In this document: in pieces, positions 27,608 to 37,541 of the stretch
Layout: every line of letters begins with the position of its first letter
How positions within the stretch are numbered: position 1 is the first letter of the stretch
Assembly: GCF_038595055.1 (NCBI RefSeq)
Contig: NZ_CP152002.1
Location: 613,501 to 677,500, forward strand
DNA length: 64,000 bases
Reading direction: 5' to 3'
Origin: Paenibacillus sp. FSL R7-0345
Lineage (GTDB): Bacteria; Bacillota; Bacilli; Paenibacillales; Paenibacillaceae
Made by a program: the position numbers and the translations under genes
Notes under the pieces: model-generated
What the model saw: only the letters and a program-made list of their open reading frames with translations
What the model was told of the DNA's origin: nothing
Databases searched by the model: none

Positions 27608-27904
27608 ATGGAAGATAACGTGTTGGAGCGTAAGCTGAGTGAAATGCTGAGCGAAATGCTGCAGGAAGGCGAAATGGAGCAGGGCGACCGTACAGCCAAG
27701 GAGGTCCGCCAGATTTCGCCCAGATACGAAATCCGGATTCAGACTGTGCATGATCCGATTGTGGAAGAAACCCTGCGGTACCGCAAGATTGCCCATGAGC
27801 TGGATGACCGTTATGATAAATACCTGAAGCGTTCAGGTCTGATTGACCATTCCCAGCAGGATTCAGACGGGAAGCCGGCTTCCGGGTCCGGAGGCGGACA
27901 ATAA
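27608..27904 (+). CDS. Small acidic protein of unknown function
   Basis: 98 residues, not recognised. The N-terminal half is predicted to be a charged amphipathic helix (LERKLSEMLSEMLQEGEMEQ); the middle reads RYEIRIQTVHDPIVEETLRY and the end is Gly/Ser-rich. It follows the phosphatase gene by 14 nt with AAGGAGGCAGCTGAGG before the ATG, and a terminator follows, so it is the last gene of that unit. Good codon use and the ribosome site make it real. Confidence 0.75.
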   Translation: MEDNVLERKLSEMLSEMLQEGEMEQGDRTAKEVRQISPRYEIRIQTVHDPIVEETLRYRKIAHELDDRYDKYLKRSGLIDHSQQDSDGKPASGSGGGQ

Positions 27905-27918
27905 TAGAGCAGAATAAT

Positions 27919-27954
27919 GGAGCGGGTTGCCGGTTAACGGGAACCCGCTCTTTT
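27919..27954 (+). terminator. Intrinsic terminator
   Basis: GAGCGGGTT and AACCCGCTC with a CCGGTTAACGG inner part, then TTTT. Confidence 0.85.
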
Positions 27955-28007
27955 GCTGCAGGCCGTACAGATGATAGAATGGAATCATATTAATGTAGAG
28001 GGGTACG

Positions 28008-29309
28008 ATGCTGATGGCATGGAAACAAATAATCGCCGCCGGAACAAGCGGTATGCTTCTGTTCACTCTGCTGCTTGGGGCAGGAGCGGAGCAGGCAGCT
28101 GCCGCTGATACAGCGGCGGAACAGGGAACAGGGCAGGATGTCTTTCGCATCGTGGCGTTAGGGGATTCCGTCACAGCCGGTTATGAGCCGGGGATGACAG
28201 ATCCGAATACGAAACCTTACGGATACGCAGAACGGCTGCTGGAGCAGGGCTGGTATCACGGAAGAAGCGCGCTGAACAATTACGGAATTCTCGGCTTAAC
28301 CTCAGCCGGGCTCCTTAACTATACAGGAGCTATTAAGGCTGGCACTGTGACTACGCCTGACGGTATACAGGCAGGTTTGCCCGACCCGCGGATCAGCCAA
28401 TTTGCAGCATTGGCACCGGCTATCCACACAGAGCTTGCGGATGCAGATCTGATTACAATTACAATTGGCGGCAATGATGTCAGCAGCCTGTTCCTGAATG
28501 TGAAGGAAACGGCCGCTGCTGATTTTGAAGCCCAGCTGGAACAGCGGCTTGCGGCTTACAGCACCAATGTGAAGGCTGCGCTGGAGAATATCCGGGCTGT
28601 GAATCCTGGTGCAACCATCCTGCTGGCCGACCAGTATCAGCCGGCTCCCAAAATCGCCCTCGGTGCTAATTACACGACACTAATGAGCGCTGCAGAACGG
28701 TTTACAGCGGCTGTTGACACTGTTACAGCAAGCCTGAATACAGCGGCAGCGCCGGTACTGACAGCCCATGTTGCTGCAAAGTTTGCCGGAGTAGAAGCAT
28801 CGCTGACCCATATTATTGGTGCGGGGGCCGCAGATTTTCATCCGACTCAATTGGGCTATGAGAAGATTGCCAGAGTATTTGCCGAGCTGGAGTGGGGAGA
28901 ATACCGTACACCATCAGCTGTAGCCATGACAGGCGCAGGTGCTACAGCAGCTCCGATGTCGATTGTAGTCAAGGGAGTGGAGCTGAATACCCCGAATAAG
29001 CCGATTCTGAAGAACGGCCAGAACTTCCTGGCCCTGAAGGATATCCTGAACGCAGTAGGCGCTACCGGCAAATGGGACAACAAAACGTCCAGCGCAACCA
29101 TCGTCTACGGCGGACGAACAGTGGTTATTACGATCGGGTCCAAGTTTATTAAGGTTAACGGAGTAAACCAGGCAATTGATACCCCGGCTTTTCTGCAAAA
29201 AGTAGGCAAAGAGGACAAAACCTATCTGCCGCTCGCCGCACTTGCTACCGGTCTTGGTTTTGACGTGAACTACAGCAGCAAGCTGCGCACGGCATTCATA
29301 AATTTATAA
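28008..29309 (+). CDS. Secreted SGNH/GDSL hydrolase with copper-amine-oxidase-type stalk domain
   Basis: 433 residues. A signal peptide (QIIAAGTSGMLLFTLLLGAG, cut near AEQAAAA) is followed by an SGNH esterase domain: block I ALGDSVTAGYEPG, block III ITIGGNDVSS, block V DFHPTQLGYEKIA, giving the Ser-Asn-Asp/His set. The last ~120 residues (VVKGVELNTPNKPILKNGQN to the end) match the copper amine oxidase N-terminal-like stalk repeat common on Paenibacillus exoproteins. It probably acts as a surface or secreted acyl/acetyl esterase on cell-wall or polysaccharide. Start ATG 28008 with GAGGGG nearby; ATG 28014 is an alternative. Confidence 0.87.
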   Translation: MLMAWKQIIAAGTSGMLLFTLLLGAGAEQAAAADTAAEQGTGQDVFRIVALGDSVTAGYEPGMTDPNTKPYGYAERLLEQGWYHGRSALNNYGILGLTSAGLLNYTGAIKAGTVTTPDGIQAGLPDPRISQFAALAPAIHTELADADLITITIGGNDVSSLFLNVKETAAADFEAQLEQRLAAYSTNVKAALENIRAVNPGATILLADQYQPAPKIALGANYTTLMSAAERFTAAVDTVTASLNTAAAPVLTAHVAAKFAGVEASLTHIIGAGAADFHPTQLGYEKIARVFAELEWGEYRTPSAVAMTGAGATAAPMSIVVKGVELNTPNKPILKNGQNFLALKDILNAVGATGKWDNKTSSATIVYGGRTVVITIGSKFIKVNGVNQAIDTPAFLQKVGKEDKTYLPLAALATGLGFDVNYSSKLRTAFINL

Positions 29310-29332
29310 AAAGCAAAGGTGGATGAATTGCG

Positions 29333-29932
29333 TTGTCCAGTTCAAAATTCAAGGCAGACTATATCATTACAATGGATGATATTATACGTGAAGGCGATCC
29401 CGTACTCCGCAGTGCTGCTGCGCCGGTAGCGCTGCCGCTTGGGGCAGAGGACCGGGAGGCGCTGGAATGCATGCTGCAGTTTCTCAAGAACAGCCAGGAC
29501 CCGGAGCTGTCTGCCAAATACAAGCTGCGTTCCGGTGTAGGACTGTCCGCGAACCAGATTGGCCTGCTGAAGCGGATGTTCGTGATGTATTCGAAGGATG
29601 AAAAAGGGAAGATTGTCGAGCATGCCTGGGTCAATCCGCAGATTATCAGCCATTCAGTCTCCATGGTCTATCTGCCTGAGAGTGAAGGCTGCCTGTCCGT
29701 GGACCGGCCGGTGCACGGCTTTGTACCCCGCTATGAAACAGTGAAGGTAAGGGGTTTTGATCTGGAAGGCAAGCCGGTTACCGTGAAATTTAAAGGGTAT
29801 CAGGCGATCATTATCCAGCATGAAATGGATCACCTTGACGGCGTGATGTTCTACGACCGGATTAATCAGGAGAATCCGTTCAAGCTGCCGCAGGACGTGG
29901 AGATTCGCAGTCTGTATGACCTGAAAAAGTAA
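29333..29932 (+). CDS. def: Peptide deformylase
   Basis: 199 residues. It removes the formyl group from nascent N-formyl-Met peptides. All three motifs are present: GVGLSANQIG, EGCLSV with the metal Cys, and QHEMDHLDG with the two metal His. Length and long inserts fit the Gram-positive type 2 enzymes (DefB-like). The start is TTG 29333 with AAAGGTGGATG about 9 nt upstream; an internal ATG at 29372 has no ribosome site. It lies 23 nt after the hydrolase gene and ends in its own terminator. Confidence 0.94.
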   Translation: MSSSKFKADYIITMDDIIREGDPVLRSAAAPVALPLGAEDREALECMLQFLKNSQDPELSAKYKLRSGVGLSANQIGLLKRMFVMYSKDEKGKIVEHAWVNPQIISHSVSMVYLPESEGCLSVDRPVHGFVPRYETVKVRGFDLEGKPVTVKFKGYQAIIIQHEMDHLDGVMFYDRINQENPFKLPQDVEIRSLYDLKK

Positions 29933-29936
29933 ACAA

Positions 29937-29972
29937 ATAACCCGCTGCCTCTTCGGCAGCGGGTTTGCTTTT
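29937..29972 (+). terminator. Intrinsic terminator of def
   Basis: AACCCGCTGCC, loop TCTTC, GGCAGCGGGTT, then TGCTTTT. Confidence 0.85.
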
Positions 29973-30002
29973 GCATGGTAACAATGGTGGTTAGTGATTA
30001 CG

Positions 30003-31322
30003 TTACTTACTCTCTGCCGCCATAGCCTCAAAGGACGCTTCAGCCGCCTCCAGGGTAGCATCGATGTCAGCATCCGTGTGCGCTGTGGTCAGGAACCAGG
30101 CCTCGTATTTGGACGGGGCGAGATTGATGCCTCGGTTCAGCATATGACGGAAAAAGCTGGCGAACAGCTCGCCGTCGGTATCCTGCGCCTCGTCATAGTT
30201 CGTGATCGGATGATCACAGAAATGGGTCGAGAACGCGCCGCGGATGCGGTTGATCGTCAGCGGAATGCCGTGGCGGCCGGCAGAGGCCTGCAGCCCTTCG
30301 GTCAGGCGGATGGCCAGGCGCTCCATTTCCTCATAGACACCTGCTGCGCTCAGCACTTCCAGGCAGGCGATTCCTGCCGAAATGGAAGCCGGGTTACCGG
30401 CCATCGTTCCTGCCTGATAGGCCGGTCCGAGCGGAGCAACCTGCTCCATAACATGCTTGCGGCCGCCGTAAGCGCCGATTGGCAGTCCGCCGCCGATGAT
30501 TTTGCCCAGCGCGGTCAGGTCCGGAGTGATGTCCTCGTGATTATCGAGCCCCGCATAAGTCTGGGTGGAGCCGTAGTGGAAGCGGAACGCGGTGATAACC
30601 TCGTCGTAGATGACGAGCGAGCCGTTATCGTGCGCCAGCTTGCATAGTCCTTCAAGGAAGCCTGGCTTCGGCATAACCATGCCGAAGTTGCCGACAATCG
30701 GCTCAACCATAACGGCAGCCACGTCGCTGCCCCACTTCTCCAGTGCTTCACGCAGCCCGTCCAGGTCGTTGAACGGAACGGTGATGACCTCATGGGCAAT
30801 GCTGCCCGGGACACCTGCACTGTCCGGAATGCCGAGTGTGGAAGGACCGGAGCCGGCGGCAACCAGCACCAGATCGGAGTGTCCGTGATAGCAGCCGGCA
30901 AATTTTACGATTTTGCTGCGTTTGGTATAGGCACGGGCAACGCGGATGGTTGTCATTACAGCCTCGGTACCGGAGTTGACGAAGCGGACCTTATCCATCG
31001 AAGGGATAGCTTCCTTGAGCATCTTGGCCAGCTTGATCTCAAGCCGGGTCGGCGTTCCGTACAGAATACCGTTCTGTGCGGCTTCCGTGATTGCTTCAGT
31101 AATATGAGGGTGGGCATGGCCGGTAATGATTGGACCATATGCTGCAAGGTAATCAATGTATTCGTTGCCGTCCTCATCCCAGAAGCGGGAGCCGCTGGCA
31201 CGCTTCATAAATACAGGGGCGCCGCCGCCGACGGCCTTGAAGGAGCGGGACGGGCTGTTAACCCCGCCGACGATATGCTGGAGGGCTTCCTGGTATAATT
31301 GTTCTGAGTTACTGCGGTTCAT
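30003..31322 (-). CDS. gsaB: Glutamate-1-semialdehyde 2,1-aminomutase (GsaB-type)
   Basis: 439 residues, PLP enzyme making 5-aminolevulinate for heme. Signatures: [92 protein letters not shown] and the PLP lysine in [18 protein letters not shown]. It matches the B. subtilis GsaB subtype closely and, as there, lies near bcp; here an LCP gene sits between. No other hem genes are adjacent, so it may be the second aminomutase (inference). Start ATG 31322 has AAAGGATGA upstream. Confidence 0.9.
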   Translation of the reverse strand: MNRSNSEQLYQEALQHIVGGVNSPSRSFKAVGGGAPVFMKRASGSRFWDEDGNEYIDYLAAYGPIITGHAHPHITEAITEAAQNGILYGTPTRLEIKLAKMLKEAIPSMDKVRFVNSGTEAVMTTIRVARAYTKRSKIVKFAGCYHGHSDLVLVAAGSGPSTLGIPDSAGVPGSIAHEVITVPFNDLDGLREALEKWGSDVAAVMVEPIVGNFGMVMPKPGFLEGLCKLAHDNGSLVIYDEVITAFRFHYGSTQTYAGLDNHEDITPDLTALGKIIGGGLPIGAYGGRKHVMEQVAPLGPAYQAGTMAGNPASISAGIACLEVLSAAGVYEEMERLAIRLTEGLQASAGRHGIPLTINRIRGAFSTHFCDHPITNYDEAQDTDGELFASFFRHMLNRGINLAPSKYEAWFLTTAHTDADIDATLEAAEASFEAMAAESK

Positions 31323-31397
31323 GAGAATCATCCTTTCATACTACTAGAGAATTTTAAATTTATCGGGGTCCCCGCAAAGTACCTGATTCAGCATCGA

Positions 31398-31481
31398 TAA
31401 AAAGGCTCCACTTTGTGGGGGTGTCTTATGTACGTCATAGGAACGGGCGAACAACGTGAGATGCCGTTGTCCGCCCGTCCG
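31398..31481 (-). terminator. Two hairpins after the LCP gene
   Basis: On the minus strand: first a long stem CGGGCGGACAACG/CGTTGTTCGCCCG (31443-31478) without a T-run, then CCCCAC/GTGGAG followed by CCTTTTTAT (31398-31420), which is the likely terminator. Confidence 0.6.
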
Positions 31482-31497
31482 TTGAGCGAGTGGTAAT

Positions 31498-32544
31498 TTA
31501 TTCTGCCGCTGCGGAAGGACTGCTCTCCGGGGAAGCTTCCGGTGTGGCCGTTGGCTCCGGTTCGGCCATTGCATCCTGCACGAACTGCTGCAGCTCCTCT
31601 TCACTCTTGAAGCCGATGACTGAAGCGCCGCCGCTGGTTCTTTCCTCGGTCAGCAGGTCCATAGGCGGTATCTGCTCGCTGCCGCCCATGGAGCTGTCAT
31701 AACCGACGGTGCCCAGCTTCCACATATCATTCATGTCCAGGTTCGTGTCGATGAAAGGTGTAACCTGAGACAGGATGGATGGCAGCTTGATAATGGAGGT
31801 GGTGCTGATCACCTTATCGGCTACAGCCTTCAGGAAGCCGCGCTGGCGTTCTGTCCGGGTGAAGTCGGAGGTTGCGTCATGACGGAAGCGCACATATTGC
31901 AGCGCCATGCTGCCGTCGAGATGCTGGAAGCCTTTTTTAAGATCGATGTCATATTCAGGCCCGTCGGCAATAGTCTTGTAGACCATGTCCTTCTCAACCT
32001 CATAATCAACACCGCCGACCGCATCTACCAGCGCTATGAAGCCCTGGAAGTCTGTATATACATAATACTGAACCGGGATGCCCAGCAAGTCGCTTACGGT
32101 CTGCATTGCTACCTCGGGACCATGTGTGATTGCAGTGTTAATGCGCTCCTTGCCATAGCCGGGAATGTCCACGTACGTATCACGGAGAATGGAAAAGACA
32201 AAGAACTTCTTCTTAACCGGATCAAGAGAGGCAACCAGCATTGTATCGGAGCGCGGAACTTCGCCTTTCTTCACGCCGCGTGCATCGACACCCATGAGCA
32301 GGATGTTGACGGGCTCGGTACCTTCCCATTCAGGGACCTGTACAGCTTCGGCTGACGGTGTGGGAACTCCTGCAAAAGGTGAATCCTCTCCGGTCTTATG
32401 CAGATTGTCCAGCTGGTTGTAGATACTGGTGAAGTAATAAGTGGCGCCGCCGACAATCAGGAGAAGTATAATGGCCAGAGTCCAGATCAGTGCTTTCTTG
32501 TTTGATTTGCCGGTTTTTGCGTGCCGGTTCTTTCTTGGAGGCAT
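31498..32544 (-). CDS. LytR-CpsA-Psr (LCP) family cell-wall ligase
   Basis: 348 residues. One N-terminal membrane segment (ALIWTLAIILLLIVGGATYY, residues 18-37) followed by an extracytoplasmic LCP domain: NILLMGVDARG, RSDTMLVASLDPVKKKFFV, SILRDTYVDIPG, KINT-like ERINTAITHG, and YVRFRHDATSDFTRTERQRG. These enzymes transfer undecaprenyl-linked polymers such as teichoic acids to peptidoglycan. The tail is a Pro/Ser/Glu-rich low-complexity stretch. Start ATG 32544 with AAAGGAAG upstream. Divergent from bcp. Confidence 0.93.
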   Translation of the reverse strand: MPPRKNRHAKTGKSNKKALIWTLAIILLLIVGGATYYFTSIYNQLDNLHKTGEDSPFAGVPTPSAEAVQVPEWEGTEPVNILLMGVDARGVKKGEVPRSDTMLVASLDPVKKKFFVFSILRDTYVDIPGYGKERINTAITHGPEVAMQTVSDLLGIPVQYYVYTDFQGFIALVDAVGGVDYEVEKDMVYKTIADGPEYDIDLKKGFQHLDGSMALQYVRFRHDATSDFTRTERQRGFLKAVADKVISTTSIIKLPSILSQVTPFIDTNLDMNDMWKLGTVGYDSSMGGSEQIPPMDLLTEERTSGGASVIGFKSEEELQQFVQDAMAEPEPTATPEASPESSPSAAAE

Positions 32545-32670
32545 TTCGTTCTTCCTTTCGCATTCACATTCTCTACATTATAATTTCTTTTAGGAATACA
32601 AGCAATTTCGGAATATTTCCCCAAAATATTTAGAACGATACGAAAGTAACAGATTAGGAGTGGTATACAT

Positions 32671-33138
32671 ATGACGAAACCAATCGAAATCGGGCAAAAA
32701 GTCCCGGACTTTACGCTTCCGGCATCCACGGGCGGAGAGATCAGCTTAAGCGATTACCGCGGGCGTAAAGTCCTGCTTTATTTTTATCCGAAAAATATGA
32801 CGCCTGCCTGCACCCAGGAGGCCTGTGAATTCCGTGACGCCCATGATGAGATATCCGCCCGCGGAGCGGTCCTGCTGGGGATCAGTCCGGACAGCCTGGC
32901 ATCCCATGGCAAGTTCACAGACAAGAACGGCCTGCCGTTTCCGCTATTGTCTGATGAAGAGCATCGGGTAAGCGAAATGTTTGGGGTGTGGCAGCTCAAA
33001 AAGCTGTACGGCAAAGAGTTTATGGGAATCGTACGCTCCACTTTTCTGATTGATGAAGAAGGAAAACTGGCGGCAGAGTGGCGTAAAGTCCGCGTAAAGG
33101 GCCATGTTGAAAAGACTTTGGAAGAGCTGGCGAAATAA
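32671..33138 (+). CDS. bcp: Thioredoxin-dependent thiol peroxidase, Bcp/PrxQ
   Basis: 155 residues. Peroxiredoxin of the BCP class that reduces hydroperoxides. The peroxidatic Cys in NMTPACTQEACEFRD (about residue 47) is followed five residues later by the resolving Cys, the typical Bcp pair; VPDFTLPASTGGEISLSDY and RSTFLIDEEGK are standard. Start ATG 32671 has TTAGGAGTGG about 9 nt upstream. The region corresponds to the gsaB-bcp neighbourhood of Bacillus, although perR is not present here. Confidence 0.95.
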   Translation: MTKPIEIGQKVPDFTLPASTGGEISLSDYRGRKVLLYFYPKNMTPACTQEACEFRDAHDEISARGAVLLGISPDSLASHGKFTDKNGLPFPLLSDEEHRVSEMFGVWQLKKLYGKEFMGIVRSTFLIDEEGKLAAEWRKVRVKGHVEKTLEELAK

Positions 33139-33257
33139 TTAAGTATGCTGGTAATGATTTGAAATTGTCTGTAACATTTCTAACAGCCTTTATAAGGCGC
33201 TCTCATGATATAGTTGCCTCATATTACTTCAAATTTGGAGCAAGGCAAGGGGATGGC

Positions 33258-36200
33258 ATGATGATGCGTATAGGGCTGGATGTCGGATCTACTACGGCCA
33301 AATTAGTTGTTATGGAGCGTAATACCATTGTTTATCAGGATTATGTGAGACATTTCAGTGATATAAAAAAAGCCGCGCTTTCCCTTCTGTCCGATGTCCG
33401 GGACATGTTCCCGGACAGGAAGGCGGCACTCGCTGTAAGCGGTTCCTCGGGCATGTCCTTATCCAAGCTGGGCGGCATTCCCTTTGTCCAGGAGGTTATT
33501 GCCTGCACCAAAGCGATCAGCGAGCTGATCCCGCAGTGCGATACGGCAATTGAACTTGGCGGGGAAGATGCCAAGATTATTTATTTGAACGGCGGGATCG
33601 AACAGCGGATGAATACCGCCTGTGCAGGCGGTACAGGGGCATTCATCGACCAGATGGCTGCGCTGCTGCAGACTGACCCTGCCGGCCTGAACCTGCTCGC
33701 CGGGAAGCATGAGCGGATCTATCCGATTGCGTCCCGCTGCGGGGTGTTTGCCAAAAGCGATGTGCAGCCGCTGCTTAATGAAGGGGCGCGGCGTGAGGAT
33801 ATCGCCGCTTCGATCTTCCAAAGCATCGTGAACCAGACGATAAGCGGTCTGGCCTGCGGGCGTCCGATCCGCGGCCGGGTGGCTTTTTTGGGCGGTCCGC
33901 TTACCTTCCTTCCTGTACTGCGTGAGCTGTTTGCGAAGACGCTCGGCCTTAAGGAAGGAGAGGTGCTGTTTCCGGAGCGCTCCCAGTATTTCGTCGCGAT
34001 CGGCTCGGCGCTTTCACAGGCAGAGCCGCTTGTGCTGCCGCTGAATGACTGGATTTCCCGGATTGCCGCAGTTGATTTCAAGGCGGACCGGGCCGAGGAT
34101 GCCGATCTTCCGCCTTTGTTCGAGACGGATGCCGATCTGGCGGAGTTTAGGCAGCGCCACGGCAAGGCTGCAGTTAAACGGGCCGATCTGGCCGATTACA
34201 GCGGCCCTTGCTATCTGGGGATTGATGCCGGATCAACGACGACGAAGCTCGTCATTACCGGCGCTGACGATCAGATTCTGTACACCTCTTACGGAAGCAA
34301 CAAAGGCAATCCGCTGCAGTCGGTCAGCGATGCCCTGCAGGAAATCTACCGGCTGCTCCCGGAGGCTAGTTATATTGCTGGTTCTTACGCCACCGGTTAC
34401 GGCGAAGGCCTGATCAAGGCTGCACTGCGCACAGACGGCGGGGAAGTAGAGACGGTAGCGCATTACAAGGCAGCGTCCAAGTTTATGCCGGAGGTCGACT
34501 TTATTCTTGATATCGGCGGCCAGGATATGAAGTGCATCAAGATCCGCGGCGGCGCAATCGACAGCCTGATGCTGAATGAAGCCTGCTCGGCAGGCTGCGG
34601 CTCTTTCCTGGAGAGCTTTGCTTCCGCTCTGGAGCTGGGCATCGCCGAATTTGCCGAGGCTGCGCTGGAATCCAGCAAGCCGGTCAACCTTGGCTCACGC
34701 TGCACCGTATTCATGAATTCCAAGGTGAAGCAGGTACAGAAGGAAGGGGCTTCGCTGGCAGACCTTTCCGCCGGGCTGGCCTACTCTGTTATTAAGAATG
34801 CCCTGCAAAAGGTAATAAAAATCCGCAACGCCGAGGACCTGGGCCGTAATATTATCGTGCAGGGCGGCACCTTCTATAATGAAGCCGTGCTGCGGGCGTT
34901 CGAGCTGCTGACCGGCAGAACGGTGGTCCGGCCGGACATTGCCGGCGTGATGGGTGCTTACGGCTGCGCCCTGCTGGCCAAAGAACAGGCTGTTCCCGGA
35001 GAAGTGAGCACGCTGCTCGGTCCAGCCGAGCTGGACGCCTTCACCTACGAGGTTTCTCCGGGCCGCTGCAGACTCTGCGCCAACAACTGCGCGCTGACGA
35101 TCAGCCGCTTCCCGGACAAGAGCTTCCATGTGACCGGCAACCGCTGCGAGCGCGGGGCCGGGGGCAAGAAAGCCAAGAATACACTGCCTAATCTGATGCA
35201 GTATAAATATGAGCGCTTCTTTGATTATGAAGGACTGCCTGAAGAACAGGCGGAGCGCGGAGTCGTCGGCATCCCGCGGACCATGAATATGTTCGAGAAC
35301 TATCCGTTCTGGCATACCTTTTTTACCAAGCTGCGTTACCGCACGGTGCTTTCCCAAAAATCCAGCAAAAAGCTTTATGAAAGCGGGATGGATACCATCC
35401 CGTCCGAATCGATCTGCTATCCGGCCAAGATGGCTCACGGGCATGTACAGAGTCTGGTCGGCCAAGGCGTGGACTTTATCTTTTATCCGGCGGTTGTCTA
35501 CGAGAAGAAAGAGGATGACGCGGCGACGAATCATTTCAACTGTCCGGTGGTTGCCTCCTATCCCGAGGTCATCCGTAACAATATGGACAGCCTGAAGGAA
35601 AAGGGGGTTCCGCTCGTCAGCCCCTTCCTGACCTTTGACGATATTTCTGCCCTGATCAAAGGACTGACGAAGACCTTTACCGGTATTCCGCGTGAAGAGA
35701 TTGCAGCAGCCGTACAAGCGGGGCTGGCCGAAGCGGAGAACGCCAAAAGGGATGTGCGCACCAAAGGTGAGGAGACCCTGGTCTTCCTCAGCGAGACGGG
35801 CACCAAAGGCATTCTCCTGTGCGGGCATCCGTATCACGCTGATCCGGAGATTAACCATGGCATCGCCGATATGATCACCGGTATGGGGCTCGCTGTGCTG
35901 ACTGAGGATTCGGTCTGCCATCTGGACCGCAGCGAAGGTGACGTGGCGGTGGTTAATCAATGGACCTATCATGCCCGGATGTACCGCGCCGCCCGGCTGG
36001 CCTCGGCCCGGACCGATCTTGAGCTGGTCCAGCTGACCTCCTTTGGCTGCGGTATCGATGCGATCACCTGCGATGCCGTGCAGGAGATTATGGAGCGGCA
36101 CAACAAGGTGTATACGCTGATCAAGATTGATGAGATCAGCAACCTGGGGGCAGCCCGCATCCGGCTCCGTTCGCTGCTGGCGGCGATGCGCGAACGTGAG

Positions 36201-37541
36201 AAGAGCGAAGTACAGCCGCAGCTGCTGTACAAAACCCAGGCCAATATTACCTTCACCAAAGAAATGAAGGATACGTATACCATTTTGTCGCCGCAAATGT
36301 CACCCGTGCACTTCGAACTGTTTGAACGGGTCTTCCGCGATGCCGGATACCGGCTCAAGATCCTGGAGACTACCGGGCCGCAGCAGACAGAGGAAGGGCT
36401 CAGGTTTGTTAACAATGATGCCTGTTACCCGGCAATCGTGACCATCGGGCAGATCCTGTCAGCGCTTAAAGGCGGAGACTATGACCTGAACCGTACGGCG
36501 GTTATCATGTCACAGACAGGCGGCGGCTGCCGGGCAACGAATTATATCTCGCTGCTGCGCAAGGCGCTGAAGGACTCGGGGCTGGGCCATATTCCGGTCA
36601 TCTCGCTGAATGCCTCGGGGATGGAGAACCAGCCGGGGTTCAAGATCAGCCTCAAGCTGGCTAACCGGCTGGTTGCTGCAGCCTGTTACGGCGATCTGAT
36701 GATGCGGCTGCTGCACCGGTTCCGCCCGTATGAGCAGATTCCGGGCAGCGCCGAATCGCTTTACCGCAAAGGCATGGAACGCTGCAAGAGCAGCCTGTCG
36801 ACCTTCTCCTTCCGGGACTACAAGCGGCTGGTCCGGGAGATCGTCGCTGAGTTCAGCCGCCTGCCGGTGCATGATTACGAGAAGCCGAAGGTGGGCATTG
36901 TCGGTGAGATTCTGATCAAGTTCCATCCGGACGCCAACAACCGGATCATTGATATGATTGAAGCGGAGGGCGGCGAAGCGGTAATGCCGGACTTTCTGGA
37001 CTTTATTTTCTACTGCATCTACAATCCGATTTACAAGGCGGAGCAGTTCGGCAAAAGCAAAAAGCTGGGCTACATTAACCCGATGCTGATTTCTTATCTG
37101 GAGATTTACCGCAGACCGGTAAAAGTGGCGCTCGAGGAAGCGGGCCTGGCGAAAAGCCGCGAGAATATTTACGGGCTGGCCGAAAAGGCAAGCCGGCTTG
37201 TCTCAGTCGGCAACCAGATGGGTGAAGGCTGGTTCCTGACCGCAGAGATGATGGATCTGCTGGATAACGGGGTGAACAATATCGTCTGCATTCAGCCGTT
37301 TGCCTGCCTGCCGAATCATATTACCGGCCGCGGCACCATCAAGGGGCTGAAGGAGCTGTATCCGGGGGCTAATATTGCAGCGATTGATTATGATGCCGGC
37401 GTCAGCGTAGTGAACCAGGCCAACCGGATAAAGCTGATGATGTCCATAGCAAGCGAGCTGGTCAGCAGCAGAAAGACTAAGCAGACATCCAGCCGTGTGA
37501 GCAAGCCGGTTAAGCTGGAGACGTTTAGCGGAAGCGTTTAG
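33258..37541 (+). CDS. Giant 2-hydroxyacyl-CoA dehydratase activase-related protein (double-cubane-cluster type)
   Basis: 1427 residues. Two ASKHA ATPase modules in tandem, each opening with a phosphate loop (IGLDVGSTTAKLVV at ~3; YLGIDAGSTTTKLVITG at ~315) and each with a cluster-Cys pair (NTACAGGTGAFIDQM and SRCGVFAKSD; NEACSAGCGSFLESF and GSRCTVFMNSK). A DUF2229-like part with CRLCANNCALTISRF follows near residue 610, and the C-terminal half resembles the component-D / HgdB-like subunit, with further conserved Cys. Such proteins couple ATP hydrolysis to low-potential electron transfer, and relatives contain an [8Fe-9S] double-cubane cluster; the natural substrate is unknown. Start ATG 33258 has AAGGGG close upstream (33261 and 33264 are alternatives). 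Confidence 0.85.
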   Translation: MMMRIGLDVGSTTAKLVVMERNTIVYQDYVRHFSDIKKAALSLLSDVRDMFPDRKAALAVSGSSGMSLSKLGGIPFVQEVIACTKAISELIPQCDTAIELGGEDAKIIYLNGGIEQRMNTACAGGTGAFIDQMAALLQTDPAGLNLLAGKHERIYPIASRCGVFAKSDVQPLLNEGARREDIAASIFQSIVNQTISGLACGRPIRGRVAFLGGPLTFLPVLRELFAKTLGLKEGEVLFPERSQYFVAIGSALSQAEPLVLPLNDWISRIAAVDFKADRAEDADLPPLFETDADLAEFRQRHGKAAVKRADLADYSGPCYLGIDAGSTTTKLVITGADDQILYTSYGSNKGNPLQSVSDALQEIYRLLPEASYIAGSYATGYGEGLIKAALRTDGGEVETVAHYKAASKFMPEVDFILDIGGQDMKCIKIRGGAIDSLMLNEACSAGCGSFLESFASALELGIAEFAEAALESSKPVNLGSRCTVFMNSKVKQVQKEGASLADLSAGLAYSVIKNALQKVIKIRNAEDLGRNIIVQGGTFYNEAVLRAFELLTGRTVVRPDIAGVMGAYGCALLAKEQAVPGEVSTLLGPAELDAFTYEVSPGRCRLCANNCALTISRFPDKSFHVTGNRCERGAGGKKAKNTLPNLMQYKYERFFDYEGLPEEQAERGVVGIPRTMNMFENYPFWHTFFTKLRYRTVLSQKSSKKLYESGMDTIPSESICYPAKMAHGHVQSLVGQGVDFIFYPAVVYEKKEDDAATNHFNCPVVASYPEVIRNNMDSLKEKGVPLVSPFLTFDDISALIKGLTKTFTGIPREEIAAAVQAGLAEAENAKRDVRTKGEETLVFLSETGTKGILLCGHPYHADPEINHGIADMITGMGLAVLTEDSVCHLDRSEGDVAVVNQWTYHARMYRAARLASARTDLELVQLTSFGCGIDAITCDAVQEIMERHNKVYTLIKIDEISNLGAARIRLRSLLAAMREREKSEVQPQLLYKTQANITFTKEMKDTYTILSPQMSPVHFELFERVFRDAGYRLKILETTGPQQTEEGLRFVNNDACYPAIVTIGQILSALKGGDYDLNRTAVIMSQTGGGCRATNYISLLRKALKDSGLGHIPVISLNASGMENQPGFKISLKLANRLVAAACYGDLMMRLLHRFRPYEQIPGSAESLYRKGMERCKSSLSTFSFRDYKRLVREIVAEFSRLPVHDYEKPKVGIVGEILIKFHPDANNRIIDMIEAEGGEAVMPDFLDFIFYCIYNPIYKAEQFGKSKKLGYINPMLISYLEIYRRPVKVALEEAGLAKSRENIYGLAEKASRLVSVGNQMGEGWFLTAEMMDLLDNGVNNIVCIQPFACLPNHITGRGTIKGLKELYPGANIAAIDYDAGVSVVNQANRIKLMMSIASELVSSRKTKQTSSRVSKPVKLETFSGSV

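Noticed and set aside
34695..36296. 533-codon frame antisense to the giant activase
   Set aside because: Shadow of a long, GC-biased gene with strong motifs; no family similarity.
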